Shown here: one piece after another, positions 1 to 10,000 of the stretch
How positions within the stretch are numbered: the first letter of the stretch is position 1
How the letters are laid out: every line of letters starts with the position of its first letter
Source of the DNA: an uncultured Bacteroidales bacterium
GTDB taxonomy: Bacteria > Bacteroidota > Bacteroidia > Bacteroidales > UBA932
Assembly (NCBI GenBank): GCA_946614205.1
Contig: CAMOGR010000223.1
Coordinates: 1 to 15,980, forward strand
Direction: 5' to 3'
Length of the DNA: 15,980 bases
Notes under the pieces: generated by a model
What the model saw: only the letters and a program-made list of their open reading frames with translations
What the model was told of the DNA's origin: nothing
Databases searched by the model: none
Made by a program: the position numbers and the translations under genes

Positions 1-623
1 TCCTCAAGCCACGTCCGGAGCTGCTTGGCGTTGTACTTATTGCCCTCGTGGCTGTATTTCCCGTCTTCCTGCCTCTGAGAAACCAGCAGGTGGGTGCTGA
101 TGAAGTAGAACTCTTTCCCGGAGGACTTATGGCGGAAGCGGCCCCATACGGCAGGGCGCATAGTGCCTTTGGGAGCGTCCGGCGCCGTCTCGGGCTTGTC
201 GAAGACTCCGCCGAGCCAGAAAATTCCATTTTCGAGACAGTCGAATACGGAAGGTTTGTAGGCGATGGCGTCGTCGTAGGAAATATGCCCGTGGCGTGTG
301 TTGGGATACAGTATCCACTCGTATTCCAGCCCCTTGGAGGCCACGTCGGCACGGATGTTCCGAGGTCCGTTCCAGATGCTGTCGCATATTTCCTGCAGAC
401 CCAGGATGTCGCAGTCCATGTGTACCAGCATGTCACCGACGGCCGTGTAACTGTTGCACCACAGCCTCTGAGGGGACACATCACTGCTGCCGTTCACCGC
501 CTTCAGACGCGAGTCGCTGGTAAACACGTTGTAAGTTCCTGCCTTGAACCGGGGCTGGGGCTGTCCGCAGAGCAGCACCGGAAGCATCAGGAATGACAGA
601 TATATAACGAGTATTCTTTTCAT
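1..623 (-). CDS. Secreted endonuclease/exonuclease/phosphatase (EEP) family protein, C-terminus cut by the window edge
   Basis: The minus-strand frame from the ATG at 623 stays open to the window edge, giving 207 residues and no stop; about a third of a typical EEP protein is missing. Residues 1-20 form a signal peptide (MKRILVIYLSFLMLPVLLCG). The EEP fold then begins with FKAGTYNVF (conserved Asn32), followed by CDILGLQEIC, in which Glu78 is the expected metal ligand, and FYFISTHLL (His178), the usual central strand. The catalytic Asp/His near the C-terminus lie outside the window. Family members hydrolyse phosphodiester or phosphomonoester bonds in nucleic acids, sphingomyelin or inositol phosphates; the substrate here is unknown. 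The start overlaps the stop of the preceding lipoprotein as ATGA, which implies translational coupling and membership of the SusCD operon. It is the only recognisable enzyme in that operon. The family call is firm; export to periplasm or surface is inferred from the signal peptide. Confidence 0.86.
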   Translation of the reverse strand, partial: MKRILVIYLSFLMLPVLLCGQPQPRFKAGTYNVFTSDSRLKAVNGSSDVSPQRLWCNSYTAVGDMLVHMDCDILGLQEICDSIWNGPRNIRADVASKGLEYEWILYPNTRHGHISYDDAIAYKPSVFDCLENGIFWLGGVFDKPETAPDAPKGTMRPAVWGRFRHKSSGKEFYFISTHLLVSQRQEDGKYSHEGNKYNAKQLRTWLE

Positions 624-2779
624 TCCGCTTTCTGATATGCTCCGGGCCACCAGGAAGAGTTGCCGCGGGAATTACCGGAACCGTCCACCGCAAATATCTC
701 TTTGTCCTTCAGCCATTGTAGGAATGCCTGACCTCCCTGGGGATAGGCGCCGATGGCTGACTCGACATCGGAGGCGCTCGCAGGAGTGAAGGAAGGAAGC
801 ACCGCTGCAGGGCCTTCCCAAAGCATCACGCCGTCTGCGGAAAGCGCTGCAGGACCGGAAAATACAATACTGTAATCCACTCCGGCAAGGTCGGAGGCGA
901 CGCCTTCTCCCTCCCATGTGATGTTGGGGGCTTTGGTGAAGACGTTGAATCCTCCGGAAGCCACGGTCCGCTTGAGATCGGGATTGTTGTTGGTGAATGC
1001 GGAACTGAATGAATTGCCCTCCTGGCAGACTACCAGGTTGCCGACCGCCATGTTTTTGTCGGTCCCGCTCACGCCGAAGGAAACGCATCCGTTGGCCTCT
1101 CCCACCTTTTCGGCAGAATAGGTACAGCCGGCAATGAGCATGGGGGCATTGGCCCGTACGAATCCCAGGTTTCCGGGAGAACCGTTGACGGGATTGATGC
1201 CGGTGCAGTTGTAAAGCATAAGGGCGTCACCCTTGGACGAGAAAATGTCGGAGCCGTTGGTCTTGCAGGCATTGGAATCGAAGGAGCAGCCGACAACATA
1301 AAGCAGGCTGCCCTCGGCCTTCTGGAGTATGGCTCCTCCGTTGCCTACGGTGTCGAGTCCGTTTTCGGTGAAACGGCAACCCGTCACGGTACTCAGTCCG
1401 GAGGAATGGAACGCCAGCGCGCCACCGCCGGTAACGGCAACCTTGTTATGGTCGAAGCGGCAGGCGGCAAAATCGGCCGTTGCACTGCCGCCCACGTATA
1501 CCGCCCCGCCGGTGCGGTCGGAGGTGGTGGAAGTACACTCGTTGCCGCTGAAAGTGCAGTCCTGGAAGACATGATGTCCCTTCGTGAGGCATACGGCGCC
1601 GCCGGTGCCGTCATGAGAGGCTCCGGTGAAGCTTATGCCCTTGACTACGAGATTGACCCCCTCGGAAGCCACGGTGAGTATGCAACCTTCCGCCCCGGAG
1701 AGCGAGGTGGTAAAGACCGTCCCCTCTTCGCCCTGAATGGTAAATTGCGCCGGGACGTCGTATGCGAGGCTCAGGCCTTTGTCGCCGACGGCCAGGTCGT
1801 AGGTGCCGGGAGCCACAAACACTGTGCGCCCGTCGAGCCGGCTGCCTGAGGAGGACGAAGCGAGAAGCGTGCGAAGGAACTCGGCATCTGCGGCATTCCC
1901 TGCCGACGAACCGTCACGGCTGCCGGCTCCCTCGACGCTGATGTGGATGTTGCCTTCCACCTCTATGTGTCCGTCCAGCGGAGTCTTGATGCACAGCAGG
2001 TCCCCTGCTCCGAGGGAAACCGCAGAAGTGCTCGTGGCCGTTCCTTTCCAGCCGGATTCGCTGCCCAGAGAGAAGCTGAGACCCGGCAGGGAAAGCCCGG
2101 GAAGCATGGCAAGGTAATACGTGCCCGCACCGTTCGTACGGACATCTATCGATGCTGTTTCCGCTTCAACGGAGAATTCAGCCAGCGACTCGTCGCACGA
2201 AATGCGGCCGCAGATATTCATTGAGTCAGCAGAACCGAAGCGCACCAGCGACACGCCCGGGCTGTCCACCGTGAAGCGTATCATGGAAACGGCGCTGCGG
2301 AACCGTCCGAAGTCGAGGGATTCGCGCGTGGTGTGCGCGACTATGACGGCACAGTCGGCGAAACTGCCGCCCTGCACCGAAGGTATCTGCAGGGAAAGTC
2401 GGCCGTCGGCGTCCACTGAGGCCGGAACGGAGGCAGGAAATACGGCATAATAATCGGAAGCCTCGTCAACCACGGCGGCGAAAGAAACCTTGCCGCCTTC
2501 GGGGACGGCATGGCTCACGGCCCTGCCTCCCTTCCAGAGAATCGACACCTGGTCTCCTTCGACCCAGCTGACCGACCAGTCGGCGCCAAGGGTTGTCTTG
2601 GTGGCGCAGCTTCCGGCCCGGGCGGCAATGGCATCGGCCGTGAAGGTCAAAGCCTTCCCGGTCTGCGCAAGTCCGTTCCCGGCCGGAGCAGATTCGGGCG
2701 AAACAGTGAAATCTCCTTTTCCGCAGGAAACTGCAACTGCTAACAATGCAAGAACAGTCAGATACTTTTTCATACGCAT
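620..2779 (-). CDS. Surface lipoprotein: fimbrillin-like N-terminal domain plus parallel beta-helix
   Basis: A lipoprotein of about 719 residues. Three starts are possible: GTG 2782, ATG 2779 and ATG 2773. ATG 2779 is chosen because it forms a TGATG junction with the upstream stop; ATG 2773 gives the compact signal MKKYLTVLALLAVAVSC and is also plausible. The lipobox is AVSC. Residues about 43-270 resemble the Bacteroidales fimbrillin-like domain (KALTFTAD, TKTTLGADWSVSW, EGDQVSILW, YYAVFPAS). Residues about 280-560 carry beta-helix rungs with GGAV/GGAI turns and CxF..N repeats (for example CTFSGN, CRFDHNK, CRFTEN, CSFDSN). The C-terminus has VDGSGNSRG then PGAYQ, resembling the DxxGxxR...GAY ending of choice-of-anchor beta-helix proteins. 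It has the same architecture as the lipoprotein at 10224-12866 but is shorter. Its stop overlaps the EEP gene by four bases. A surface binding or adhesive role is inferred; no catalytic residues are recognised. Confidence 0.84.
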   Translation of the reverse strand: MRMKKYLTVLALLAVAVSCGKGDFTVSPESAPAGNGLAQTGKALTFTADAIAARAGSCATKTTLGADWSVSWVEGDQVSILWKGGRAVSHAVPEGGKVSFAAVVDEASDYYAVFPASVPASVDADGRLSLQIPSVQGGSFADCAVIVAHTTRESLDFGRFRSAVSMIRFTVDSPGVSLVRFGSADSMNICGRISCDESLAEFSVEAETASIDVRTNGAGTYYLAMLPGLSLPGLSFSLGSESGWKGTATSTSAVSLGAGDLLCIKTPLDGHIEVEGNIHISVEGAGSRDGSSAGNAADAEFLRTLLASSSSGSRLDGRTVFVAPGTYDLAVGDKGLSLAYDVPAQFTIQGEEGTVFTTSLSGAEGCILTVASEGVNLVVKGISFTGASHDGTGGAVCLTKGHHVFQDCTFSGNECTSTTSDRTGGAVYVGGSATADFAACRFDHNKVAVTGGGALAFHSSGLSTVTGCRFTENGLDTVGNGGAILQKAEGSLLYVVGCSFDSNACKTNGSDIFSSKGDALMLYNCTGINPVNGSPGNLGFVRANAPMLIAGCTYSAEKVGEANGCVSFGVSGTDKNMAVGNLVVCQEGNSFSSAFTNNNPDLKRTVASGGFNVFTKAPNITWEGEGVASDLAGVDYSIVFSGPAALSADGVMLWEGPAAVLPSFTPASASDVESAIGAYPQGGQAFLQWLKDKEIFAVDGSGNSRGNSSWWPGAYQKAE

Positions 2780-5142
2780 CACCAGTTATAGTCTATCGGA
2801 TTCACAGGGTCGATGCCGCCTCCGCCAAAATCGCTCGCAGCGGGCTCGACAGTATTGTAACGTATGCCTATATAGTTCCAGGCAGTTGGGAAAGAGCCGC
2901 TGGAAGGATACTTGATGCTGTAGTCCAGATATTCGGTCTGGCTTCCGCTAAGCATCGATTCCTCCGGAATGATGCGTATCCAAACCTTGTCGCGGTCGAG
3001 CAGCTCCGAGGCCGGCAGAGGGATGTTGACCGGCTTGAATCCTGCGGTCTGCCAGAGCTGGGTCATGGGCGTAGTCTGGCAGAACTCGGGCAGGTTGTAG
3101 CCGCCGGCCTTCTTCCAGCTCGTGCCGTCCGTAGAATACTGGACCTCCCAGTAGCGGGGGCCCTGAAGGTACATGGGAACCCCGTTGATCTTCTGAGTGG
3201 AACCGTAGAAGAAATTCATCGAACTGATCTGCATGCTCATCAGAGAGCTCGTGATACCCTTGGTGGAGAAAACCAGCTGCGTGTACATCGGCTTGCCGTT
3301 TCGGGCGGTAAGGTTGGTGCTCCAGGCCGAACCGGCATCGGCAGGCACCTTCCCGAGACCGTCGGAATTGATGTTTGCGGCAAATTCACTGTTGAATCCG
3401 TTGTATTCCGGGCCCATCCAGTCGGTGCCGTCGGCGAGCATCACCCCGAGGCCGGACTTGTTGCCTGCGTTGGCGGTTCCAACGGGTCCCAGGTAGCTGT
3501 AGTCGGTACGCTTGTTTATGGGAAGGGTACCGGCACGGCCGTCCGTATAGGAGTCAGGATATACGAAACTGTACTCGAAGTAGGCCTGCGTATCGCCGTC
3601 GGTCGCGTAGTAGCGCTGGAGATTCTTGTCCAGAACGTAACGCCACTCGCACAGGATGGCGGAGAAACTCTGCTCCTGCATCGTAGCGGCAAGACGGATG
3701 TCGTCCCGGGTGGTGTGGCGAAGCTGGTAGCGGCCTATGTTGCCCCAGGTTCCGGAGTCCGAGGAACTGTTGTCCATGTAGCTGAAACGGGGATACAGTT
3801 CGTGGACGACCACTCCGCTCACGGTACCGCTGCCCTGCGGCAGAGCCGAACCGTCGCGACGGTACGGGCAGGTGGTGTTGGTATACAGGTACATGCTGCC
3901 GCCGCACACGTCGTGCAGCAGTATTCCGAACTTGCTTACCTTGTCGGAACCGCCTTCGGAGGTAAACTGCTCGGAAACGGGAGTAAGAGGTCCCTTGCGC
4001 ACGGGGAATTCGCAGTCCTTGATGGTGACGTATGTAAAGATATCGTCATCGGTCAACGCCCCTATGTATTTCTCTTTCACCGGGATGCCGCTTCTTCCAA
4101 GATGTTCGGTCTCCAGGGCCATGCTCCCCTTGACGCCCTTGAGGGTGTAGAAAACAGGGTCGGACAATGCATCCACGACGGCACTGCGGTAAAGGGTTGC
4201 ACCGCGTACGGAGAGCTTGACCCGGTCGCCCTGCAGGAAGATATTGTCTTCCGGAGATACGGTAAGGAGGCACATGCCCCTGGAGCCGTCCGTCGATTCC
4301 AGATAAATGGTCCTTTGGCAGACGCTGTAGTCGATGGAGGTCACGGAAGTCTGGGTGTTGTCGCCGCAGTTGCCATTCTCCTTGTCGCTCACCACTATTC
4401 CCTCGATGGTTATGTCTTCGGATACAAGCGTTCCCTCTTCCGAGGCGAGGCTGCAGAACTCCTTAAGACTGAAGTTTTTGCCGGCACTGTCCGAATTGGA
4501 GAGCTGTATAAGCTGGAAAGGGATGGTAATTACGTTGCCGAAGGCATCGCTGTAACTGGCAGTTATACTGCCCCGGCGCGTATGGTTCTCGGGATTGGCG
4601 GAATACTTGAAATGCAGCGCCCCTCCCTTGATTTCGGGTGTTTCGAACCAGGCGGTGCCTTCGTCGTAGGCCCAGGCAAGGGAGATGGCGTCGTCGGGCA
4701 GGTTGGTGTCGAGCGGCAGCTGAAACTCTCCGCCGGACGAACCGCGTACGGTGATTGCGGGAGACTTGACTGTCAACGCAGGAACCACCGCTCCCCGCTG
4801 CCGGACCGTCAGGGTGTCGAAATGGGAATGTTCATCTATGGCGACGACGACCGTAGCCACCCTGGGGAAGCTGTCGTTGGCCGAATAATGCATCACAAAG
4901 CCCTCGCGCCCTTCCGGCCCCGTGGCGGGACAGTTCAGCCAGGACGCACCGGAGGATATGGTGTACTCCTGGGTCGCGAGCACCGCAATCGTACGTTCGC
5001 CCTCCGCAGCCTCGAGGGTCACGACCTTCTCGGGGAAGCCAAGTCCGGAGCCGATGTTTATCGTGCGTTCGAACATGTCGGTGCTGCAGGAACAGATTAA
5101 GACTGCGAGCGCCGCAAATGCCGGTATATGGATTGCTCTCAT
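2779..5142 (-). CDS. BACON and DUF5689 domain lipoprotein, SusCD-associated
   Basis: 787 residues starting MRAIHIPAFAALAVLICSCS, with a lipoprotein signal and probable acylated Cys19. Residues about 38-118 form a BACON-like beta-sandwich (ISSGASWLNCPA, ending LTVRQRG). A second BACON-like sandwich spans about 122-215 (ITVRGSSGGEF, ending FQLIQLS). Residues about 225-485 match DUF5689 (FSLKEFC, EDITIEGIVVSDKENGN, RTIYLES, LQGDRVKLSVRG), an OB-like region common in Bacteroidota surface lipoproteins. The C-terminal part, about 600-770, contains WEVQYSTDGTSWKKAG and WIRIIPEE, which suggests a jelly-roll ligand-binding module. BACON and DUF5689 proteins commonly sit downstream of susCD in the SusE/SusF position and are thought to capture substrate at the surface. 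The gene starts 12 bases after the small BACON lipoprotein and ends in a TGATG junction with the next gene. The ligand is unknown. Confidence 0.85.
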   Translation of the reverse strand: MRAIHIPAFAALAVLICSCSTDMFERTINIGSGLGFPEKVVTLEAAEGERTIAVLATQEYTISSGASWLNCPATGPEGREGFVMHYSANDSFPRVATVVVAIDEHSHFDTLTVRQRGAVVPALTVKSPAITVRGSSGGEFQLPLDTNLPDDAISLAWAYDEGTAWFETPEIKGGALHFKYSANPENHTRRGSITASYSDAFGNVITIPFQLIQLSNSDSAGKNFSLKEFCSLASEEGTLVSEDITIEGIVVSDKENGNCGDNTQTSVTSIDYSVCQRTIYLESTDGSRGMCLLTVSPEDNIFLQGDRVKLSVRGATLYRSAVVDALSDPVFYTLKGVKGSMALETEHLGRSGIPVKEKYIGALTDDDIFTYVTIKDCEFPVRKGPLTPVSEQFTSEGGSDKVSKFGILLHDVCGGSMYLYTNTTCPYRRDGSALPQGSGTVSGVVVHELYPRFSYMDNSSSDSGTWGNIGRYQLRHTTRDDIRLAATMQEQSFSAILCEWRYVLDKNLQRYYATDGDTQAYFEYSFVYPDSYTDGRAGTLPINKRTDYSYLGPVGTANAGNKSGLGVMLADGTDWMGPEYNGFNSEFAANINSDGLGKVPADAGSAWSTNLTARNGKPMYTQLVFSTKGITSSLMSMQISSMNFFYGSTQKINGVPMYLQGPRYWEVQYSTDGTSWKKAGGYNLPEFCQTTPMTQLWQTAGFKPVNIPLPASELLDRDKVWIRIIPEESMLSGSQTEYLDYSIKYPSSGSFPTAWNYIGIRYNTVEPAASDFGGGGIDPVNPIDYNW

Positions 5143-5154
5143 GGATTCTCTGGT

Positions 5155-5502
5155 TTATTGTTCTTCTGCATCGCCCAGTTGTGAAATCAGCATGTCCTTG
5201 CTGCCGACGGCATTGCTGACGGTAAGGACTACGCTGCGGTTGAATCCGGGATTTGCCTCAACGCTGACGTTGATCTGGCTGTTGCCGGAACCTTCCGTAC
5301 GCGAAAGCGTCACCCAGGGTGCGGACTCGGCCAGGGTGGCCGTCCAGGGGCCCTGGCTATACACCAACACATACGAAGAGCCTTCGCCGGAAGTGAGCCT
5401 GAGTTCCACCCGGTTGAGGGCGAGGGGCAGCGAGAGCTCATATCTCTGCGTACACCCGGCCGCAAGCAGCAGGAGGGCAAGCATTATCAATAATCGTTTC
5501 AT
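5155..5502 (-). CDS. Small BACON-domain lipoprotein
   Basis: 115 residues from the ATG at 5502, one base after the susD stop. A longer frame opens upstream inside susD, but MKRLLIMLALLLLAAGC at this ATG is a textbook lipoprotein signal with lipobox AAGC (Cys17), so the shorter start is chosen. The remaining roughly 95 residues form one BACON domain: GPWTATLAESAPWVTLS, GSGNSQINVSVEANPG, then RSVVLTVS and LISQLG at the end. BACON modules are immunoglobulin-like sandwiches, usually attached to glycan-active proteins or SusE-like lipoproteins; a protein made of almost nothing but one BACON domain is unusual. It lies between susD and the BACON/DUF5689 lipoprotein, 12 bases before the latter, and is clearly in the operon. 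It may be an accessory subunit of the SusCD complex or of the next lipoprotein; this is inference. Confidence 0.85.
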   Translation of the reverse strand: MKRLLIMLALLLLAAGCTQRYELSLPLALNRVELRLTSGEGSSYVLVYSQGPWTATLAESAPWVTLSRTEGSGNSQINVSVEANPGFNRSVVLTVSNAVGSKDMLISQLGDAEEQ

Positions 5503-5503
5503 A

Positions 5504-7063
5504 CTACAGGCCATTTTCGTTGTATTCTTTGTTGTCCAGGGCATATCCCGAATTGACTACCTGTTCGTTGGGGATGGGAAGATAGCGATGGCAGGGCTGA
5601 ATATGGACCGGGATGGCCCTGGCATCCATCTCCGCCTTCCAGTACTCGCGTACTGTATCGTACCAGACACCCCAGCGGACGAGGTCGAATTTGCGTTGGA
5701 ATTCGCCGAAAAGCTCCCTGGCCCTCTCGGCGCGCAGTTCCAGCTCCGCATCGCTCCAGTTGCCTACGCTGTACGCATCGAGCCCGGCACGCTGGCGCAC
5801 CTCGTTGATGTAGCGCTCGAATCCCGCCTTGTCGCGGGCTGCGCAACTGCATTCAGCAAGCATCAGCAGGGCGTCGGCATAGCGGAACAAGGGATAATTG
5901 TTGGAATCGTGGGTGGTGTACATATTGGGACACCAGAACTTGGGGCCCATCCAGGGCTTGCCCAGACCGTTGTTGAACGCTTGTCCGTTGTACCTGCGGC
6001 CCTGATTGATATCCACGCGGGCGTCCTTGCCGTTGTCGGGCTGCAGAATGGTGTAGAAATAAGAGGTCGGACGGTTGCATGTGCCCACCTTGGCGTCCGT
6101 CCCAAGCATGGGGATGGAGACCCCGTCGAACAGATTAGAGTTCACATTGTAAGAGGGCATGCAGTTCTGGGCGAGGGTGCCGGCGTAGGACAAGGTCCCC
6201 TGCTCATAGTAATGGCGCACCTCGAATATGCGTTCAGGAGCGTCCTTCACGCTGAAAAGCAAATCGCTCAGCGGATAGGAGGACAGCTCGCCGTATACCG
6301 GGACCAGCTTTTCGAGCGCCCCGGCGGCGACGGCATACCAGTCGGTGCCCGAATCCTTGTCGGTGCAGGCATTCCACAGGGCCATCTTGCCTATGAGCAT
6401 CATGCCCATGGCCCAGCCGGCACGTCCTTTCTCGGCCCCGTCATTGGCGCGCACCTGCGACAGGGCTCCGGTATAATTGCCCTCGTCGTCGTAGGTAAAA
6501 CAGCCCTGGAGGTCCTCTATAAGGATTTTTCGGGTCTCGACCGCGCTCATGCGCCCGAGGTGTGCGACCCTTTCCATGGTCTGCTGGTCCACAACATCGT
6601 CAAGGTAGAACGGAACGTCGCCGAAACAGCTGGTCAGCAGGTAGTACCAGAAGGCCCTCATGGTCTTCGCCTCGGCGAGGAAATCCCTGCGGGACTCTTC
6701 GCTGATGGTCTCCGAGCCCTCTATTCCGGCAATCGCCGCATTGCAGTACATTACCGCCTTGTACGATGCGCTCCAAAGGGTTTTGGATATGTTGCACTGC
6801 GAAGGGTTGATGTCGAGTATGGCATTGACGTCTGAAACCGACGGCACGTACACAAGGTCGGTCGTTCCTTCCAGATGAGTGAAAAGCGTCGTGGAATAAA
6901 CGGTACGAAGTCCCTCGTAGCAGGAATTCACCGCACTGCGGCACTGGGCGTCGCTCTTGTAGAAGTCGCCCCTCTCCACGAAAGAGGTTGGATGCTCTTC
7001 GAGGAATTTGTTGCATCCCAGGCTAAGGGCCAGGGTAGCGAGAAGAATGATTGTCCTTTTCAT
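5504..7063 (-). CDS. RagB/SusD family nutrient-uptake outer-membrane lipoprotein
   Basis: 519 residues, a normal SusD length. The signal MKRTIILLATLALSLGC ends in lipobox SLGC (Cys17), followed by NKFLEEHPTS, the usual SusD opening. Typical family features are EAKTMRAFWYYLLTSCFGDVP (about 131-151), FRYADALLMLAE, VRQRAGL, ERARELFGEFQRKFDLVRWG and the closing RYLPIPNEQVVNSG. SusD-like proteins are surface lipoproteins built on TPR helices that form a lid over the SusC transporter and bind the incoming substrate. The start lies six bases after the susC stop and the stop one base before the BACON lipoprotein. The substrate cannot be read from the sequence; no linked glycoside hydrolase is visible, so a polysaccharide should not be assumed. 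Confidence 0.96.
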   Translation of the reverse strand: MKRTIILLATLALSLGCNKFLEEHPTSFVERGDFYKSDAQCRSAVNSCYEGLRTVYSTTLFTHLEGTTDLVYVPSVSDVNAILDINPSQCNISKTLWSASYKAVMYCNAAIAGIEGSETISEESRRDFLAEAKTMRAFWYYLLTSCFGDVPFYLDDVVDQQTMERVAHLGRMSAVETRKILIEDLQGCFTYDDEGNYTGALSQVRANDGAEKGRAGWAMGMMLIGKMALWNACTDKDSGTDWYAVAAGALEKLVPVYGELSSYPLSDLLFSVKDAPERIFEVRHYYEQGTLSYAGTLAQNCMPSYNVNSNLFDGVSIPMLGTDAKVGTCNRPTSYFYTILQPDNGKDARVDINQGRRYNGQAFNNGLGKPWMGPKFWCPNMYTTHDSNNYPLFRYADALLMLAECSCAARDKAGFERYINEVRQRAGLDAYSVGNWSDAELELRAERARELFGEFQRKFDLVRWGVWYDTVREYWKAEMDARAIPVHIQPCHRYLPIPNEQVVNSGYALDNKEYNENGL

Positions 7064-10000
7064 AAGCCCTTAGAATTTGATTTGCACCATGCCTATTATC
7101 TTGCGCGGACGGGGATAGGCCCCGATGTCGGCGCGACGTATCGTGGACTCCTGGTCCTCAACCTTGGACGAAACATCGGGGTCGAAGCCGTTGTAACGCG
7201 TCCAGAGCCAGAGGTTGTCGGCGGTCACGCCTACAGATATGCTCCGTATCCATTTGACTCTCTTGTCCATGTCGAACTTGTACGAAAGCTTTACTGTCTT
7301 GAGCCTGAGGTACGAGGCGTCGTGTACCATGAAATCGCTGGGGAGCATGCTGGAACCGCTTGCGCCCGCCGCCGGGAAATTGGATTCCGGGTTACGGTAC
7401 GGATGCCAGCCGTTGAGCATGTACCGATACTGGTTGGAACAATATGTTCCGGCCATGAAAAATTCGGAATAATTGTAAATACTGCCGCCGAGCGAGTAGG
7501 TGAAGTAGACTCCGAGGTCGAAGCCGAAGATGTGGAAGTTGTTCTGCATGCCTCCGTACACTATAGGATCGGCATTGCCCAGGTACGTGAGGTCCTGGTT
7601 GTCGAGTATGCCGTCATGGTTCTGGTCAACGTACTTGGGCCTTCCGCATTTATAGGGTTTTGCGTAGTAGTCCACATACTGATGGGTGATGTCGTTGTCG
7701 GCAATCTCCTGCTGGTTGTGCCACACGCCTCCGTACTGGAAACCCCAGAGGGAATTGAGCGGATAGCCCGCCCTGTAGCCGTAAATCATGTATCCCTTTT
7801 GGTCCTTCATGGCGACCACTTCGCTCTCGCCGCCGATGTCTTCCACCATCTGGGTGTTGTGGGAAACCGTGAAGGAGGTTGTCCATGAGAAATTGCGATG
7901 CACCACGTTCTGGGTCTCAAGGGACAGCTCGACACCCTTGTTGGATGTGCGGCCGAGATTCTGGGTATAGCTGCTGTAGCCGGTCTGCTGTGCCTTCTGG
8001 ACGCTCAGGAGCAGGTCGCGGGTGTTGGCCATATAGCCTTCGACGGTCATCTTTATGCGCCCCTTGAGCACGGCGATGTCGAGAGCTGCATTGTACAGGT
8101 CGGTCTTTTCCCAAGTGAGGTCGGGGCTGTCCAGACGGCTGGGGTAGTAATAGGTAACCTGACCGTCGCCGATGAGGTATCCGCCGGTGGAGGAACTGAG
8201 GCGCTGCAGGGAGCTGTAGGGAGCGATGGCGTCATTGCCGGTGCGTCCGGCGCTCAATCGCAGAGAGAGTTCCTTGAATATGCGGGTGCGCTTTAGCCAT
8301 GGCTCGTTGGCGATATTCCATTTGACGGCGGCGGAAGGGAAGAAGCCCCACTTGTTGTTGGCCGCGAAGTTGGAGGATGCGTCGGCGCGTCCGGTAACGG
8401 TAAGGTAGTAACGCTGCTTGTAATTGTAATTGATGCGTCCCAGGAAACTCAGTTTCCGCACCTCCTGGTTCGAAGAAGTGATGGTGTAATTGTCTTTGTC
8501 GCCGATTGCTGAAAGGTCGTTCCAGAGAAGCTCGTCCACAAGCATTCCCTTGCCGACTATGTTCTGGTTGCCGGACAGCTTGTAATACATCGACATGCCG
8601 GCCATCACGTCCAGATGGTGCTTGTGGGCTATATCGGTCTTGTACGTTGCGGTGTTGTCGGTGTTGATTTGCACCATGTCGCCGTCCTGACGGTTCACTT
8701 CGCCTCCGGTCGCCGCGAGACGGCGTGCCGGGAGCGTGCCGGGAAGATATTTGTACAGGTGAGAATCGTACTTGTAATAGGTATTGCGGCTCTTTATCGT
8801 GAGTCCCTTGACAGGCGTGAGGGTGAGAGCGAGCGTCTGGGTGTTGGACCAGGTCTTGCGCTGGTTGACGCTCTGCATGATGGTGATGTAGGGATTGTTG
8901 AACGGCGAGCCCTGTCCGTAGTTGTACAGGTCGTTGACCTCGCTGTCAATCCCCAGAACAGGAGAGATATAGACGGCTCCGGACCATACCGCGGTGCCGC
9001 CGATACTGGTCTTGTTGTTATTGTTGTTGCGGTAGAGTACGTTCGCGCTGTAATCCAGCTTGAGCCACTTGTTGAAGCGGTGTCCAAGGTTGAGGCGCCC
9101 TATGAGCCTGCTGGCCCCGGAGTCGAGAATGATACCCTCGTCGTCGGCATAGGAAAGGGAGGCGAAATAGTTGGTCTGCTTGCTGTTGCCCGATACCGAG
9201 AGGGCATGCTCCTGGAACAGTGCGGTGCGGGTTATGGCCTTGAGCCAGTCGGTTCCCTCGCCGAGCGCTTCGGGGTCGGAGTACTTCTGGGTGTAACTCG
9301 GCGTAACGGGATATACGTCACCGTGCGCCGATTTGCTGAAGTCTATGCGGTCGTTGTTGTAGCTTGCGAATTCTGCCGCATTCATGTAGTCCAGGCTGCG
9401 TGCAAGAGCGGAAACGCCCCATTTGGTCGTAAGCGTGACGGTAGGCTTTGCCCTGGTGGTCGTGCTGCCGGCCTTGGTGGTCACTATGATTACGCCGTTG
9501 GCGCCCTGGGAACCGTAGATTGCAGTGGACGAGGCATCTTTGAGGATGGAGATGGACTCGATGTCGGAAGAATTGAGGTCGCCGAGGTCCTGCACCGCGT
9601 TCATAACGCCGTCAACCACGATGAGCGGCTCGTTACCCGCCGTGATTGAACGTGCGCCGCGAATGCGGATCGACGTCCCTTCCGTGGGGTCGCCGGAAAC
9701 GCTCATGATGTCGGCTCCGGCCACGCGGCCCTGCAGAGCCTGATCGACCGAAAGGGTCGCGCCGTTCTCTACATCCTGCATCTTGACGGTCGCCACCGAG
9801 CCGGTGAGATCCTGCTTTTTCTGCTCTCCGAAGCCGATTACTACAACCTCGTCGAGGAATTCGGCATCCTCGGCAAGGACCGTCTCGAAGGTGCGGAGTT
9901 TCCCTACCTTCATGCGGACAGTCTTGAATCCGAGTGATTCGAACACCAGGACCGATTCTTCCGAAGGCACACTCAGGCTGAAGGCTCCGCCCGCATCGGT